Positions 35,501 through 44,114 of a stretch of 56,707 nt of DNA are shown here, in pieces. The stretch spans positions 1-56,707 of the forward strand of contig DFKQ01000106.1 in assembly GCA_002373875.1 (NCBI GenBank), written 5' to 3'. Under the pieces are notes generated by a model that made no database searches, had not been told where the DNA came from, and saw only the letters and a list, made by a program, of their open reading frames with translations. The DNA is from Lachnospiraceae bacterium UBA3641 (GTDB lineage: Bacteria; Bacillota; Clostridia; Lachnospirales; Lachnospiraceae). The stretch's first letter is position 1; each line of letters begins with the position of its first letter. The translations under genes and the position numbers were made by a program.

Positions 35501-35896
35501 TCCGTGTTCTTCTATCATATGCGTCACAAGAGCAGACATACCATGATAATCATCCTGAAAGACAGATGGGAACGAATCACTCTCCCTGTCAATAACAAGA
35601 ACCGGACCGTTGTAAGCTTCCACAAGCCTGTTCTCAAGATCACGGCACACACCGGATGTCTGGATACTGTCTTTTAAGATTACCACCCCGTCATAATCAA
35701 CAGGATTAAAGAGGTTAAAAATATTAGCCTCCCCGGTTTCGCGTATCTGTGTATCCTGATACATCTGTATCATTGAAAAGACACAGACATCCATATTCTC
35801 AGTCACGGCTTTCTTAACAAAACCGGTAATAAATTCGCTTTGTCTTCTTCCTTCGACTTCTCCGGCAAGAATGGCTATCCTGCGTTCTGTCACCAT
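32552..35896 (-). CDS. Fusion of LacI-type ligand-binding domain, EAL c-di-GMP phosphodiesterase and C-terminal beta-helix
   Basis: An 1114-residue protein with no signal peptide or membrane segment. Residues 5-300 form a LacI-family periplasmic-binding-protein-like domain (VPEDIAVAGFDSSVEGRTGP) without the usual DNA-binding helix-turn-helix. A linker domain (300-490) leads to an EAL domain (about 500-745) with key residues: Glu in SYEALMRSN (near 529), the Asn of FLNSIPG, Glu in VVELTEEAE, Asp-Asp in IDDYGTGYSN (near 641), Lys in YVKIDRALL and Glu in LAEGIETGEE. The phosphodiesterase therefore looks active. Residues 765-1114 are a beta-rich repeat region resembling a right-handed beta-helix (GTCIGSGKGGVIRINRGQ). 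I prefer ATG 35896 to the ATG at 35902 because GGGAG is eight bases before it. It sits between the DegV kinase and a thioesterase gene. Confidence 0.8.
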   Translation of the reverse strand: MVTERRIAILAGEVEGRRQSEFITGFVKKAVTENMDVCVFSMIQMYQDTQIRETGEANIFNLFNPVDYDGVVILKDSIQTSGVCRDLENRLVEAYNGPVLVIDRESDSFPSVFQDDYHGMSALVTHMIEEHGYRDIAYISGKRWHPHAVKRLQAYCDTMKRFGLKVGENRIFHGDFWYTCGEQALRQFTGRDNSLPEAVVCANDEMAIGFCEALEQRGLSVPEDIAVAGFDSSVEGRTGPRTLTSTMFPDEEGGIYAARYMKSKLDNLQEPEFTDKPRLLIGETCGCKRRNDSEVYIRRKAWKTDRMSNGLRTAGNLMSDNLMAQTSLQGFLGTVYSYIYQVNDVDRFSLCLCKPWMDIDKDPSLHVSNSGYPDEMINAISYNSTGKEGKVCCDETFKTSELLPELKKEHKNPLAYFFNPLFFEKECFGYAAVSYGDKARTYDGDYRFWLSMIARGLEDLRRNLIIESLKKQLENSMLNKFSTGSAKYELLSEEEKEECRLVDKILDENLLTYYFQPIVRASNGEIYSYEALMRSNTDKKISPLDIIKYAGIRGRLNDVEKATFINVLGIIEDKAESFVDAKIFLNSIPGIRLNDSDFDAVHELLKRNASKAVVELTEEAELSDEELDAVKRLLSELGIEMAIDDYGTGYSNISNLLRYMPNYVKIDRALLSGIESKPQKQHFVSEIIKFCRDNDILSLAEGIETGEELRTVIHMGVDLIQGYYTAKPSAEILPRINEMVRNEICTYYQERQDGSDKRIFTAGSSNRVSLGMLDRDGYTDINIGDKNAVYTDVAIIGSPGLKTDIHITILPGYTGEVRLENVELSNIKCRPCIDISENCDVTFKLSGENYLKGNGIRVTESSKLMLLGDGNLSIETKCARFYGIGNHPEESHGELLFEQDGRISVKASGQEGTCIGSGKGGVIRINRGQYNLFAGAGFTTGIGALAGDSRFEIRNSWMGLELNGDNAVAIGSLKGDAGLYVLKTAIEVTMSGDRAVVIGTLDGSESITLIEDSRVNLNLRADDSTCVGALNGRTDLTVNHTSIQLENSGDEALIFGGRECITNITLDKVDVKSDLRSKLNRDTYASEDDIYIHDGRSRFNVNGKEVKRKVIWLD

Positions 35897-35911
35897 AAGC
35901 ATATCTCCCGT

Positions 35912-38900
35912 CTAATCTTTCAGAAGTCCGATTATCGACTCATAATCGAACTTAAGGGCGGCTTCCTTAACATCATTCCATTTATCTTCTTCACTTGCAG
36001 GCATGGAATAATCCTTCATTTCTTCAAAAACGCCTTCTATCCTGTCATAATCCATTTCTGCGGCAGCTTCCATTATCTCTTCATACGCTGCCTTTACCAC
36101 CTCGGGATCCGCAACCTGTTTTTCTTCTTTACCATCCGGTTCAAAATGTCCCTTTAACAGGTCTTTAAATACCATATAATCATCCATGAACCCGGCATGA
36201 TTCTCCATGATATATTTATCATCCCCGCTCTTACCGGCATCCTCAAGCTTCTGGGCCCGATCCGCAAGTTCATCGGCACCCACAAGCCTTGCCGAGGATT
36301 TAAGTGCATGAATCTTAATTGTATAGTTATTCCAATCCCCTAAATTATAATACGAATTAAGTTCACCGCTTTTAGCATCAATCGATTCATAGAAGACCCG
36401 GAACATATCTGTAAGAGTATCTTCCGACCCGGAATTTTTAAGTGCATTTTCACCATTAATCCCGGGTATTGTAAAGTACCATGCGGAAGGTTCATCTGAT
36501 CTCTTATCAGCCTCCTTCATTCCGGCTGCCTTAACTTCATGGTCCCCGTTGTTATCATCCGGCTCATCGGGTCTTTGTAACATAGAGCTTATGTTAAGCC
36601 CCTTATCACCCCCGGTAAAATACGTAAGGCCGAAGGAACCTGACCCACAGCTTAGCACAAATGGCGCTGAACCTTTAATGAAGAAAATGTTCTTGAAGTC
36701 ATGTCTTCTCCTGATCCTTTTTTCTATCCTGTCCATATCTTCTTCAGATAATCCGGCATGGGTAACTACCAGTATATCGGAGTCGGGATCATCTCTTTCC
36801 TGAAGAGCATAATCAATATATCTGTCCTGGCACCTCTTCCTGTCATCTCCGACAGACAGACGACTTACAGTATACCTTCCCTCTTTCATCATTATAAACG
36901 GCCGGATATAAAGCATTCTTATAAAACTGTATAAGCTCCTGTAAAAGGGATTGTTACCCAGTCTTATATACACTGCATTTGGAACCAGCGAACACTTTAT
37001 TCTGTTCCTTATAACACCCAGTTCTTCTATTATCTTGTCGGATGTCTTACCCTGCAGGCTCATCCTGTTTGCTGCAAGGACCAGAAGACCTACCGAGCTT
37101 GACATGAGCCCCGAATCAAATACGGTAACATTTCCGTATGTCCCGGCAGCCTTCATTGCGTTCTCATATTCATTGTTAAGCTTCGATGAAACAGCTATAT
37201 AGATTATATTATGGGCCTTTTTAAGCTCTTTCCCGAAGAAGTCCTCCAGTTCCTCCACCGAAGGGGCTTCAACAGAAAACGACATACCTCCGTGCAGATA
37301 ACGCAACAATTCATCCGGACCCGCCTCCATCAGATCATTGTACACTCTTCCATCCAGATTTACCTTGTAGGAAATAATGTCGATCTGGTGAGCCCTTATG
37401 ACCGATAAAGGAATATCACAGGAAGAACTGGTCGTAACCAGTATGGGGATCTTTCTGTTGTAGCTTCCGACAGTATTCATATGAGCGAATCCGGTATTCA
37501 TGCTGTTATTCTTTACGATCTTGGATTCGGGTATATGGCGGAAGATGGCCTCTTCAAGCTGTTGACCGGAAATGGGCTTTACAAGATAACCGTCGAACCC
37601 CGAATTAACATACAGCTCTCTGTTCTCGCTTCCGGCATTGGCTGTAAGAACAATGATCGGAACATGGTTATTAAGGCCGCCCGGCTGCTTGCGGATAAGC
37701 TGCATACATTCTATACCGTCAATATCCGGCATGAGATGATCCATGAGTATCAGATCGTAACGGACGGTAAGTGTACGGATCAGGGCTTCTTCACCACCCG
37801 TAACCGTATCAACATTGATGCCCGTTCCCGAAAGAAGCTTCTTCTCCACCTCAAGATTCATATCATTATCATCCACGATAAGAATACTTACATTCTTTGT
37901 CGTAAATCCCGCCTCGTAGGAATGCGCAGCTGAAGTGTTGATACCTTCGATACTCAATTCGCCTATAGGATCATATCCGGTGATCTTCTGCCACAGGGTG
38001 ACCACAAAAGTCGAGCCCTGAGTATAGACACTGTTTACGGTGACTCTGCCGTCCATTAGTTCTACAAGCTGCTTTACAATAGACAGTCCCAGTCCCGTGC
38101 CTTCAATTCCCGTTGTATTCTCTTCGTCAAACCTCTCAAAAGCGTCAAACAGATATGGGATCGCATCCTGCTTTATTCCCAGTCCGGTGTCAATGACCGA
38201 ATACATGAGAAGTACCCCGTCATCCTTTACCTGCTCCTTCTCGATATGCAGGGTCACCGAGCCTTCCGCGGTGTATTTTATCGCATTGTTTAACAGGTTG
38301 ATGAGTATCTGCTTGATACGTACCTCATCTCCGAATAGTTCTGCCGGTATGGTAGGGTCGACCTCAACTATAAATTTCAGGCCCTTCTGTTCGGCACGCA
38401 GCCATATCATATTTACTATCTCGGATATCATCTGAGCCATGCTGTAGTTGGTAGGAACGATATCCATCTTGCCTGCTTCGATCTTGGAAAAGTCAAGCAC
38501 ATCGTTAATAAGTGCGAGCAGCATCCTGCCTGCTCCCTGAATATTACCCGCATCCTTTATTATCTCATCGGAAGCATCCTTCTGCCTTAAGATGATTTCG
38601 TTAAGTCCGAGGATGGAATTTATGGGCGTTCTAATCTCGTGGCTCAGTGATGAGAAGAAACGGGTTTGTGACTTGCTCATCTCCTCAACCTTGCGGGTCT
38701 CCTCCCTTGCCTTTTTGTTTTCAAGGTTGAAAAGGCTGTTCTGGTACCAGGTCATAATAAAGCAGACAAATCCAATCTCTATAACAGCTAAAGATGTGTC
38801 AAGGTAAAAAACCCATCTTGTCTGCTCTCTTACAAGCTCAGGATGGTAATATTGAAGGGTAAACAATAGGATCACAAGTATCGTCAGGATGGCAAGGTTC

Positions 38901-39274
38901 ACCACACGCCACATTCCCGTAAGGACAAGTCCTATATAAATATAATAGAAAATGAACCAGAGGATGGCTGCGCCTTCCGCACCTCCCGACGAAAAGAAGA
39001 TTATCGGGACCACGATCATGATCACTACCGATACTATCTTGCTTATGGCATCGATCTTATTATGCTTTATGCCAAACACGGTTACTGTCGGAGCAATGAT
39101 CATCAGAAATATTATGGTTATTATCTCGGAAAGAGCGTTGTTATAGAGCATATCCCCGACAAGGGCTATAAAGAGCATACCCATCCCAACCATGGCAAGA
39201 ACAATGAACACACGCTCATTTATTTTTCGCGAAGAATCAAAAATAAGGGATCTGATATTCTTAATAAGCCTCAC
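35912..39274 (-). CDS. Hybrid histidine kinase with receiver, DegV-like lipid-binding domain and HPt domain
   Basis: An 1120-residue membrane kinase. Five to six membrane segments (20-185) precede a HisKA domain (SHEIRTPINSILGL, His near 211), an HATPase domain (NNAIKYTAEG, DTGLGI, GTGLGLSIV), a receiver (ILIVDDNDMN, phospho-Asp in LILMDHLMP near 512) and then a domain of about 290 residues (605-890). This last domain reads like DegV fatty-acid-binding proteins: PILVTTSSSCDIPLSVIRA, AVSSKLNNEYENA, TVFDSGLMSSSVGLLVLAA and YIRPFIMMKEGRYTVSRL. An HPt domain follows (HALKSSARLVGA, His near 988). The start codon is GTG at 39274 with a G-run six bases before it, and it overlaps the stop of the preceding kinase gene as GTGA. 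So one polypeptide holds a whole phosphorelay plus a putative lipid sensor. Confidence 0.85.
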   Translation of the reverse strand: MRLIKNIRSLIFDSSRKINERVFIVLAMVGMGMLFIALVGDMLYNNALSEIITIIFLMIIAPTVTVFGIKHNKIDAISKIVSVVIMIVVPIIFFSSGGAEGAAILWFIFYYIYIGLVLTGMWRVVNLAILTILVILLFTLQYYHPELVREQTRWVFYLDTSLAVIEIGFVCFIMTWYQNSLFNLENKKAREETRKVEEMSKSQTRFFSSLSHEIRTPINSILGLNEIILRQKDASDEIIKDAGNIQGAGRMLLALINDVLDFSKIEAGKMDIVPTNYSMAQMISEIVNMIWLRAEQKGLKFIVEVDPTIPAELFGDEVRIKQILINLLNNAIKYTAEGSVTLHIEKEQVKDDGVLLMYSVIDTGLGIKQDAIPYLFDAFERFDEENTTGIEGTGLGLSIVKQLVELMDGRVTVNSVYTQGSTFVVTLWQKITGYDPIGELSIEGINTSAAHSYEAGFTTKNVSILIVDDNDMNLEVEKKLLSGTGINVDTVTGGEEALIRTLTVRYDLILMDHLMPDIDGIECMQLIRKQPGGLNNHVPIIVLTANAGSENRELYVNSGFDGYLVKPISGQQLEEAIFRHIPESKIVKNNSMNTGFAHMNTVGSYNRKIPILVTTSSSCDIPLSVIRAHQIDIISYKVNLDGRVYNDLMEAGPDELLRYLHGGMSFSVEAPSVEELEDFFGKELKKAHNIIYIAVSSKLNNEYENAMKAAGTYGNVTVFDSGLMSSSVGLLVLAANRMSLQGKTSDKIIEELGVIRNRIKCSLVPNAVYIRLGNNPFYRSLYSFIRMLYIRPFIMMKEGRYTVSRLSVGDDRKRCQDRYIDYALQERDDPDSDILVVTHAGLSEEDMDRIEKRIRRRHDFKNIFFIKGSAPFVLSCGSGSFGLTYFTGGDKGLNISSMLQRPDEPDDNNGDHEVKAAGMKEADKRSDEPSAWYFTIPGINGENALKNSGSEDTLTDMFRVFYESIDAKSGELNSYYNLGDWNNYTIKIHALKSSARLVGADELADRAQKLEDAGKSGDDKYIMENHAGFMDDYMVFKDLLKGHFEPDGKEEKQVADPEVVKAAYEEIMEAAAEMDYDRIEGVFEEMKDYSMPASEEDKWNDVKEAALKFDYESIIGLLKD

Positions 39275-41337
39275 CGCAGACCCCCCTTTCTTCCATGCCC
39301 CATATCAGGAAGTATCCTGTTCATGACCCTCTCAAAATCAGCTATATTTATGGGTTTGCTTATAAAACCGTCGAAGCCCTCACGCAGGAACATCTCCCTT
39401 GCCCCACTGACCGCATTGGCTGTAAGCGCAACTATCTTCAAAACGGTTCCCTTCTGTGCGGCAATGTCCCTTAACCGTTTCATAGCTTCAACACCATCCA
39501 TTTCTGGCATCATATGATCCATAAACACCAGGTCATATTCATTGTTTAAATACCTGGCAAGGGCTTCCTTCCCACTGTCAGCGGTATCAATTATCATATT
39601 GTATTCCCTGAAAAGGCCGGTTGCCACAACAAGGTTCATCGGTTCATCATCAACAACGAGTGCCCTTACCCCGTCGAGTACGGATTTTCTGTCTTCTTCG
39701 TTATCTGCCGTGATATTAAGCTGGGGCTCACCGTTTAAAACCTTAACTACCGGATATCCGTAGAGAGGCTTTCTCATAACGATAACCCTGCTCTTCTCCC
39801 TGGTTTTAAATCCTTCCCGGGCGCAGACTGCCACCTTGACATCACCGCCTGCCAGTTCGTCAAAGTATTCATGTTCGTTTTCATACTCATATTCACCCAT
39901 GAACACATGAGTGATCTCACCCTTATCGATCAGCTTCTTCAATTCTTCTATATCAGATGCCGAATAAAGATTTACCTTTAGTCCGAAGGCAATATTTGAC
40001 GCCATATTTCTGTAAAAATCACGAAGCCTGTCTACCGTATATCTTTCGGGAACCACATAGAATATGACATTAATTGTCCTCTCTCCCGTGATGCTTAAGC
40101 AGGGGGAGGGATCTATCACTGCCTGGGCAATGCTTACACTTACATCAGTTCCCTTCCCTCTCTCACTGTCTATATTGACAAAGCCGTTCATTCTGCGGAC
40201 AAAACCGTATACTATTGAAAAACCAAGCCCGATACCGCCCGTGCTCCTGTTTCTCCGCCTGTCTATCCGGTAGAGGCCGCCGGATATTTTATCAAGGTCT
40301 CTGCGGCTTATTCCGACACCGGTATCCCTTACCTCTATCAGAAGGTTAATGCCGTAGCTTCTTTTTATACAGCTGACCTTAAGATAAATGCCGCCCTTCC
40401 TTGTAAACTTCACTGCATTGTTCAAAAGGTGCCATATGACTTTTCTTATTTTACCGGCATCACCCATAAGCATGGCCGGTACATTCGGGTCAAGATCGAC
40501 TATGAGATCCAGATCCCCTATCTCACCCCATGACATGTAATTTGAAATGATATCATTAAGAACCGACGTTATCATGTACTTGTCTTCCTCAAGTACAAGG
40601 TTGCCCCTCTGTATCTCGCTATAGTCCTGGATATCCTCTATCTGTCTTGACAGCCGAAGCCCCGCATCCCTTATGGCGGTAACATCCTCATTGTTTTCCT
40701 TCTTTAAGATCAGGGTGGAAATACCATTTACAACGTTGACGGGAGTTCTTAATTCATGCGAAATATTTACAAGGAAATCCTCCATTTGTTCCCTGGATAT
40801 CTCTTTTTCCTTATTACGTTCTTCAAGCTCTTCGGAGTCTATCCTGTTATTTGTTATGGCATCCTTAAGTCCCTTGTAGATACATATCTCACCGATAATA
40901 TGCAGTGTCAGCTTGGAAACCGTAAGAACATCAAAGGTAATGGTATCATGCCTTATACCCATTATTATCTGAAGAGTCATAAGAACCAGAAACTCGACAA
41001 AGACCAGTGTTACAAATCTGGTCCGTTTAAAGAGAGTTACATTGACCATCAGAAGTGCGGAGACAACAACCACCTCAAATATGCTTGTATAATGTATTCC
41101 ATGGTAAAAAGAAAGAAGCATGGTGAATACGAGATAATAATTCTCCCGCATCGTCCATGTTCCATACTGATTGACGTGAAAAAACCAGGCGGCTATCATT
41201 CCGCATACTATAAGGGGAGGTACCCAGAATTCCCACCCAAGGGCTATACTGCCGGTGATCGTTCCGATAGAAGCCACCGTCAGTATTCCGACTACCGTAT
41301 TATGTGCTCTTACCTTTTGATTCGAATTCTCATTCAT
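39271..41337 (-). CDS. Hybrid sensor histidine kinase with a degenerate and a normal receiver domain
   Basis: A 688-residue membrane kinase. About six N-terminal hydrophobic segments (15-155) are followed by HisKA (SHELRTPVNVVNGI, His near 194) and HATPase (LLNNAVKFTRKGG, DTGVGISRRD, GGIGLGFSIV). Residues about 410-530 look like a receiver that has lost its phosphoacceptor (HVFMGEYEYENE where LxLMDxxMP is expected) but keeps a late MRKPLYG block. A normal receiver ends the protein (LVVDDEPMNL, Asp in LVFMDHMMP near 606, Lys in FISKPIN). There is no HPt domain, so its receiver may need the HPt of the next gene, with which it overlaps. It starts 15 bases after livF. Confidence 0.88.
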   Translation of the reverse strand: MNENSNQKVRAHNTVVGILTVASIGTITGSIALGWEFWVPPLIVCGMIAAWFFHVNQYGTWTMRENYYLVFTMLLSFYHGIHYTSIFEVVVVSALLMVNVTLFKRTRFVTLVFVEFLVLMTLQIIMGIRHDTITFDVLTVSKLTLHIIGEICIYKGLKDAITNNRIDSEELEERNKEKEISREQMEDFLVNISHELRTPVNVVNGISTLILKKENNEDVTAIRDAGLRLSRQIEDIQDYSEIQRGNLVLEEDKYMITSVLNDIISNYMSWGEIGDLDLIVDLDPNVPAMLMGDAGKIRKVIWHLLNNAVKFTRKGGIYLKVSCIKRSYGINLLIEVRDTGVGISRRDLDKISGGLYRIDRRRNRSTGGIGLGFSIVYGFVRRMNGFVNIDSERGKGTDVSVSIAQAVIDPSPCLSITGERTINVIFYVVPERYTVDRLRDFYRNMASNIAFGLKVNLYSASDIEELKKLIDKGEITHVFMGEYEYENEHEYFDELAGGDVKVAVCAREGFKTREKSRVIVMRKPLYGYPVVKVLNGEPQLNITADNEEDRKSVLDGVRALVVDDEPMNLVVATGLFREYNMIIDTADSGKEALARYLNNEYDLVFMDHMMPEMDGVEAMKRLRDIAAQKGTVLKIVALTANAVSGAREMFLREGFDGFISKPINIADFERVMNRILPDMGHGRKGGLR

Positions 41338-41352
41338 CCTGTGCCTATGCCT

Positions 41353-42069
41353 TTATGATGTGCTTCCCAGGTAAGCCGCACGGACCTTCTCGTCTTTAAG
41401 AAGCTCCTCGCCGGTTCCCTCTGTCGTTATCATTCCGTTTTCTATTACATAAGCCCTGTCGGCAACATGAAGGGCCATATTGGCATTCTGCTCTATAAGA
41501 AGCACCGTGGTCCCGGATTCGCTTATCTGTCTGATTATCCTGAATATTTCCTGAACCACTATGGGAGCAAGGCCCAATGAAGGCTCATCCATCATAAGGA
41601 GTCTGGGGCGGCCCATAAGGGCCCGGCCAACCGCCAGCATCTGCTGCTCTCCTCCCGACAGGGTACCTCCCTCCTGCCACGAACGTTCCTTAAGCCTCGG
41701 AAAGTACTCATAAACCTTCTCTATATCTTCGTCAAGGTCATCCTTCCTCAGATAAGCCCCGACCTTAAGGTTCTCCAGTACCGTCAGATTAGGGAATATA
41801 CGCCGGCCTTCCGGTACCATCATAAGGCCTTTTGAAACTATATATGTAGGATCCTTATCTGTAATATCCTCTCCACCGAATATGATCCTGCCTTCCGCGG
41901 GCTTAACAAGTCCTGAAACGGTACGGAGCGTGGAACTCTTGCCTGCTCCGTTGGCCCCTATAAGGGTAACCGTCTCTCCCGCCCTGACATCAAGGCTTAT
42001 ACCGCGTACTGCCTCTATACCGCCGTATCTCACCTTTAAGTTTTCTATCTTTAATAACTGCTCGCTCAT
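41353..42069 (-). CDS. livF: Branched-chain amino acid ABC transporter, ATP-binding protein LivF
   Basis: One of the two ATPases of the high-affinity Leu/Ile/Val importer. The 238-residue product has Walker A GANGAGKSS, the LSGGEQQMLAVGRALM signature and Walker B LLMMDEPSLGLAP, with the family-typical GLAPIVVQEIF. Its start overlaps the stop of livG as TAATG. Fifteen bases after its stop the first of two hybrid histidine kinase genes begins, with no terminator in between. Confidence 0.95.
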   Translation of the reverse strand: MSEQLLKIENLKVRYGGIEAVRGISLDVRAGETVTLIGANGAGKSSTLRTVSGLVKPAEGRIIFGGEDITDKDPTYIVSKGLMMVPEGRRIFPNLTVLENLKVGAYLRKDDLDEDIEKVYEYFPRLKERSWQEGGTLSGGEQQMLAVGRALMGRPRLLMMDEPSLGLAPIVVQEIFRIIRQISESGTTVLLIEQNANMALHVADRAYVIENGMITTEGTGEELLKDEKVRAAYLGSTS

Positions 42070-42911
42070 TATTCCTCGGTCACTCCCAAATACGCTTCTA
42101 TTACCCGTTGATTATTCTGTATCTCCTTCGGAATCCCTCTTGCTATCTCACTGCCGAAATCTATAACATAGATATAATCCGATATGTTCATTACAAGATC
42201 CATATGATGCTCGATAAGGAATACCGTAAGCTCATACTTATCCCTGATCTGCCGGACAAAATCAGACAATTCGTTTGTCTCCTGCGGATTCATACCGGCT
42301 GCCGGCTCATCCAGCAGCAAAAGAGTCGGAGAAGTCGCAAGAGCCCTTGCGATCTCAAGACGCCTCTGGAGTCCGTAGGGAAGACTGACTGCAGGCTCAT
42401 CCTTGAATGATTCCAGTCCCTGTTCAACCAGAAGCTCCATGGTTTCATCCCGCATCCTCTTCTCTTCGGCCGCGTTGCCCCTGAAGGTTGCCGTGAAAAC
42501 ATTCTGTCTGGCATGCTGGTGCTTGGCGATAAGAACATTGTCGAATACCGTCATGCTCTTCCACAACCGGATGTTCTGGAAGGTCCTTGCTATACCGAGA
42601 CCGGTTATCTGATCGGGTGTGGGCGACAGCGGCGCATCATGCGCATACATGTCCTTATTCTCGCCCTTGTAATTCTTTAGGCCCTTACCCGTCGGATGAT
42701 TTCTTACCATGGGCCTGCCCATGAACTCTATCAATCCGTTGGTAGGCTGATATACGCCTGTTATGCAGTTAAAAGCCGTTGTCTTGCCGGCGCCGTTAGG
42801 CCCGATAAGGGCTATTATCTTATGCTCGGGAACATCAAGTGAAAGGTTATTTACCGATACAACTCCTCCGAACTGCATTGTTACATTTTCAAGATGTAAT
42901 GCGTTCCCCAT
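42069..42911 (-). CDS. livG: Branched-chain amino acid ABC transporter, ATP-binding protein LivG
   Basis: The second ATPase of the importer, 280 residues. Walker A is GPNGAGKTT, the signature is SLPYGLQRRLEIARAL, Walker B is LLLLDEPAAGMNPQET, and a switch His is in LIEHHMDLVM. An insertion of about 20 residues near 70-95 (KGLKNYKGENKDMYAH) lengthens it relative to the usual 255. It starts four bases after the livM stop. Confidence 0.95.
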   Translation of the reverse strand: MGNALHLENVTMQFGGVVSVNNLSLDVPEHKIIALIGPNGAGKTTAFNCITGVYQPTNGLIEFMGRPMVRNHPTGKGLKNYKGENKDMYAHDAPLSPTPDQITGLGIARTFQNIRLWKSMTVFDNVLIAKHQHARQNVFTATFRGNAAEEKRMRDETMELLVEQGLESFKDEPAVSLPYGLQRRLEIARALATSPTLLLLDEPAAGMNPQETNELSDFVRQIRDKYELTVFLIEHHMDLVMNISDYIYVIDFGSEIARGIPKEIQNNQRVIEAYLGVTEE

Positions 42912-42914
42912 AAC

Positions 42915-44111
42915 CTACTCTTTCCTTTCCTTTTTTACTCTGATCTTTTTAAGGAGCGCTCCAAGGTTTAACTCTTGATCACCCATGATCCCCTGGGAGA
43001 AGAACAGGACGATGACCATAATGACGACGGAGAATACCACCATACGGAAACCGTTTCTGAGAAGCGGCACCTTAACGGCTCCGATATAAAGCTCACTGTC
43101 AAGGAACCTTAACCACCACTCGGAGCAGGCAACATACAAAAATGTTGCAAGCACGCTGCCGCTAACGGATCCTATTCCTCCGATAACAACTATCAAAAGG
43201 ATCTCGTAGGTCATAACCGAGGTAAATGCCTTAGCCTGCGCATTGGCAACATACATGGCAAACAATCCGCCGCCTATTCCGGCGAAAAAGCTTGAAATCA
43301 CAAAGGACATCATCTTATGCCTGAAAAGATTTATTCCCATTGCCTCAGCCGCCACTTCATCGTCACGGATAGCCTTAAATGCCCGCCCGTAGGATGAATT
43401 GATCAAAAGCATGATCACAAGTATGCACAGTGCCGAGATCAGGAAAGGGACGAAGGTCGAGAGCCTTAATACCGTTCCTCCCGATGAATTTGTTATATTA
43501 AAACTCGAAAATGTGGGAAAGCCCTTGATCATGTTGGCTCCGTTGGTTATCCTTCCAAGCTTCTGCCATTGGAAGATGGCCCTCAGTATCTCGGCAAATC
43601 CCAATGTCGCTATGGCAAGGTAATCACTCTTGAGCCTTAGTACGGGAATACCTATAAGATAAGCGAAGAAGCCGGACACACATCCTGCCAGCAAAAGAGC
43701 TATCAGACAGCTTAAGATCATAGCTGCCGCTCCGCCAAAGCCGCCGGTCCCGAATATGCCTTCACAGGCACTTAGCAGGGAAAAATCAAAGGCACAGCCT
43801 CCGAAGAGGTAATACACCTGTTCCTTCATCTGCGTCGGCACCATAAGGATCGCATAGGTATATGCGCCAAGGAGCATAAAGCCTGCCTGCCCCAGTGAAA
43901 ACAGACCCGTAAAGCCGTTTAAAAGGTTCATCGATACTGCCACAAGAGAATACACGGCAGCCTTTTTCAAAACGGTAAACAGCGGGCTTGTAGGCTGAAA
44001 TATCTGTGGGAGTCCCGGTATAAAGCCGCTCAGGTTCTCTAGCAGGATCACAAACAATAATAATATTGATATTCCGATAAAGATCCGGAATGATTTTTCT
44101 TTCTTTTTCAT
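42915..44111 (-). CDS. livM: Branched-chain amino acid ABC transporter, permease LivM
   Basis: A 398-residue polytopic permease with the family core GLFSLGQAGFMLLGAYTYA, the LRLKSDYLAIATLGFAEILR motif and the coupling-helix region KAIRDDEVAAEAMGIN. It pairs with LivH to form the membrane channel. It carries an extra loop around residues 95-125 (CAFDFSLLSACEGIF) compared with common homologues. It starts four bases after livH, with AAGGTG as ribosome site. Confidence 0.94.
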   Translation of the reverse strand: MKKKEKSFRIFIGISILLLFVILLENLSGFIPGLPQIFQPTSPLFTVLKKAAVYSLVAVSMNLLNGFTGLFSLGQAGFMLLGAYTYAILMVPTQMKEQVYYLFGGCAFDFSLLSACEGIFGTGGFGGAAAMILSCLIALLLAGCVSGFFAYLIGIPVLRLKSDYLAIATLGFAEILRAIFQWQKLGRITNGANMIKGFPTFSSFNITNSSGGTVLRLSTFVPFLISALCILVIMLLINSSYGRAFKAIRDDEVAAEAMGINLFRHKMMSFVISSFFAGIGGGLFAMYVANAQAKAFTSVMTYEILLIVVIGGIGSVSGSVLATFLYVACSEWWLRFLDSELYIGAVKVPLLRNGFRMVVFSVVIMVIVLFFSQGIMGDQELNLGALLKKIRVKKERKE

Positions 44112-44114
44112 GAT

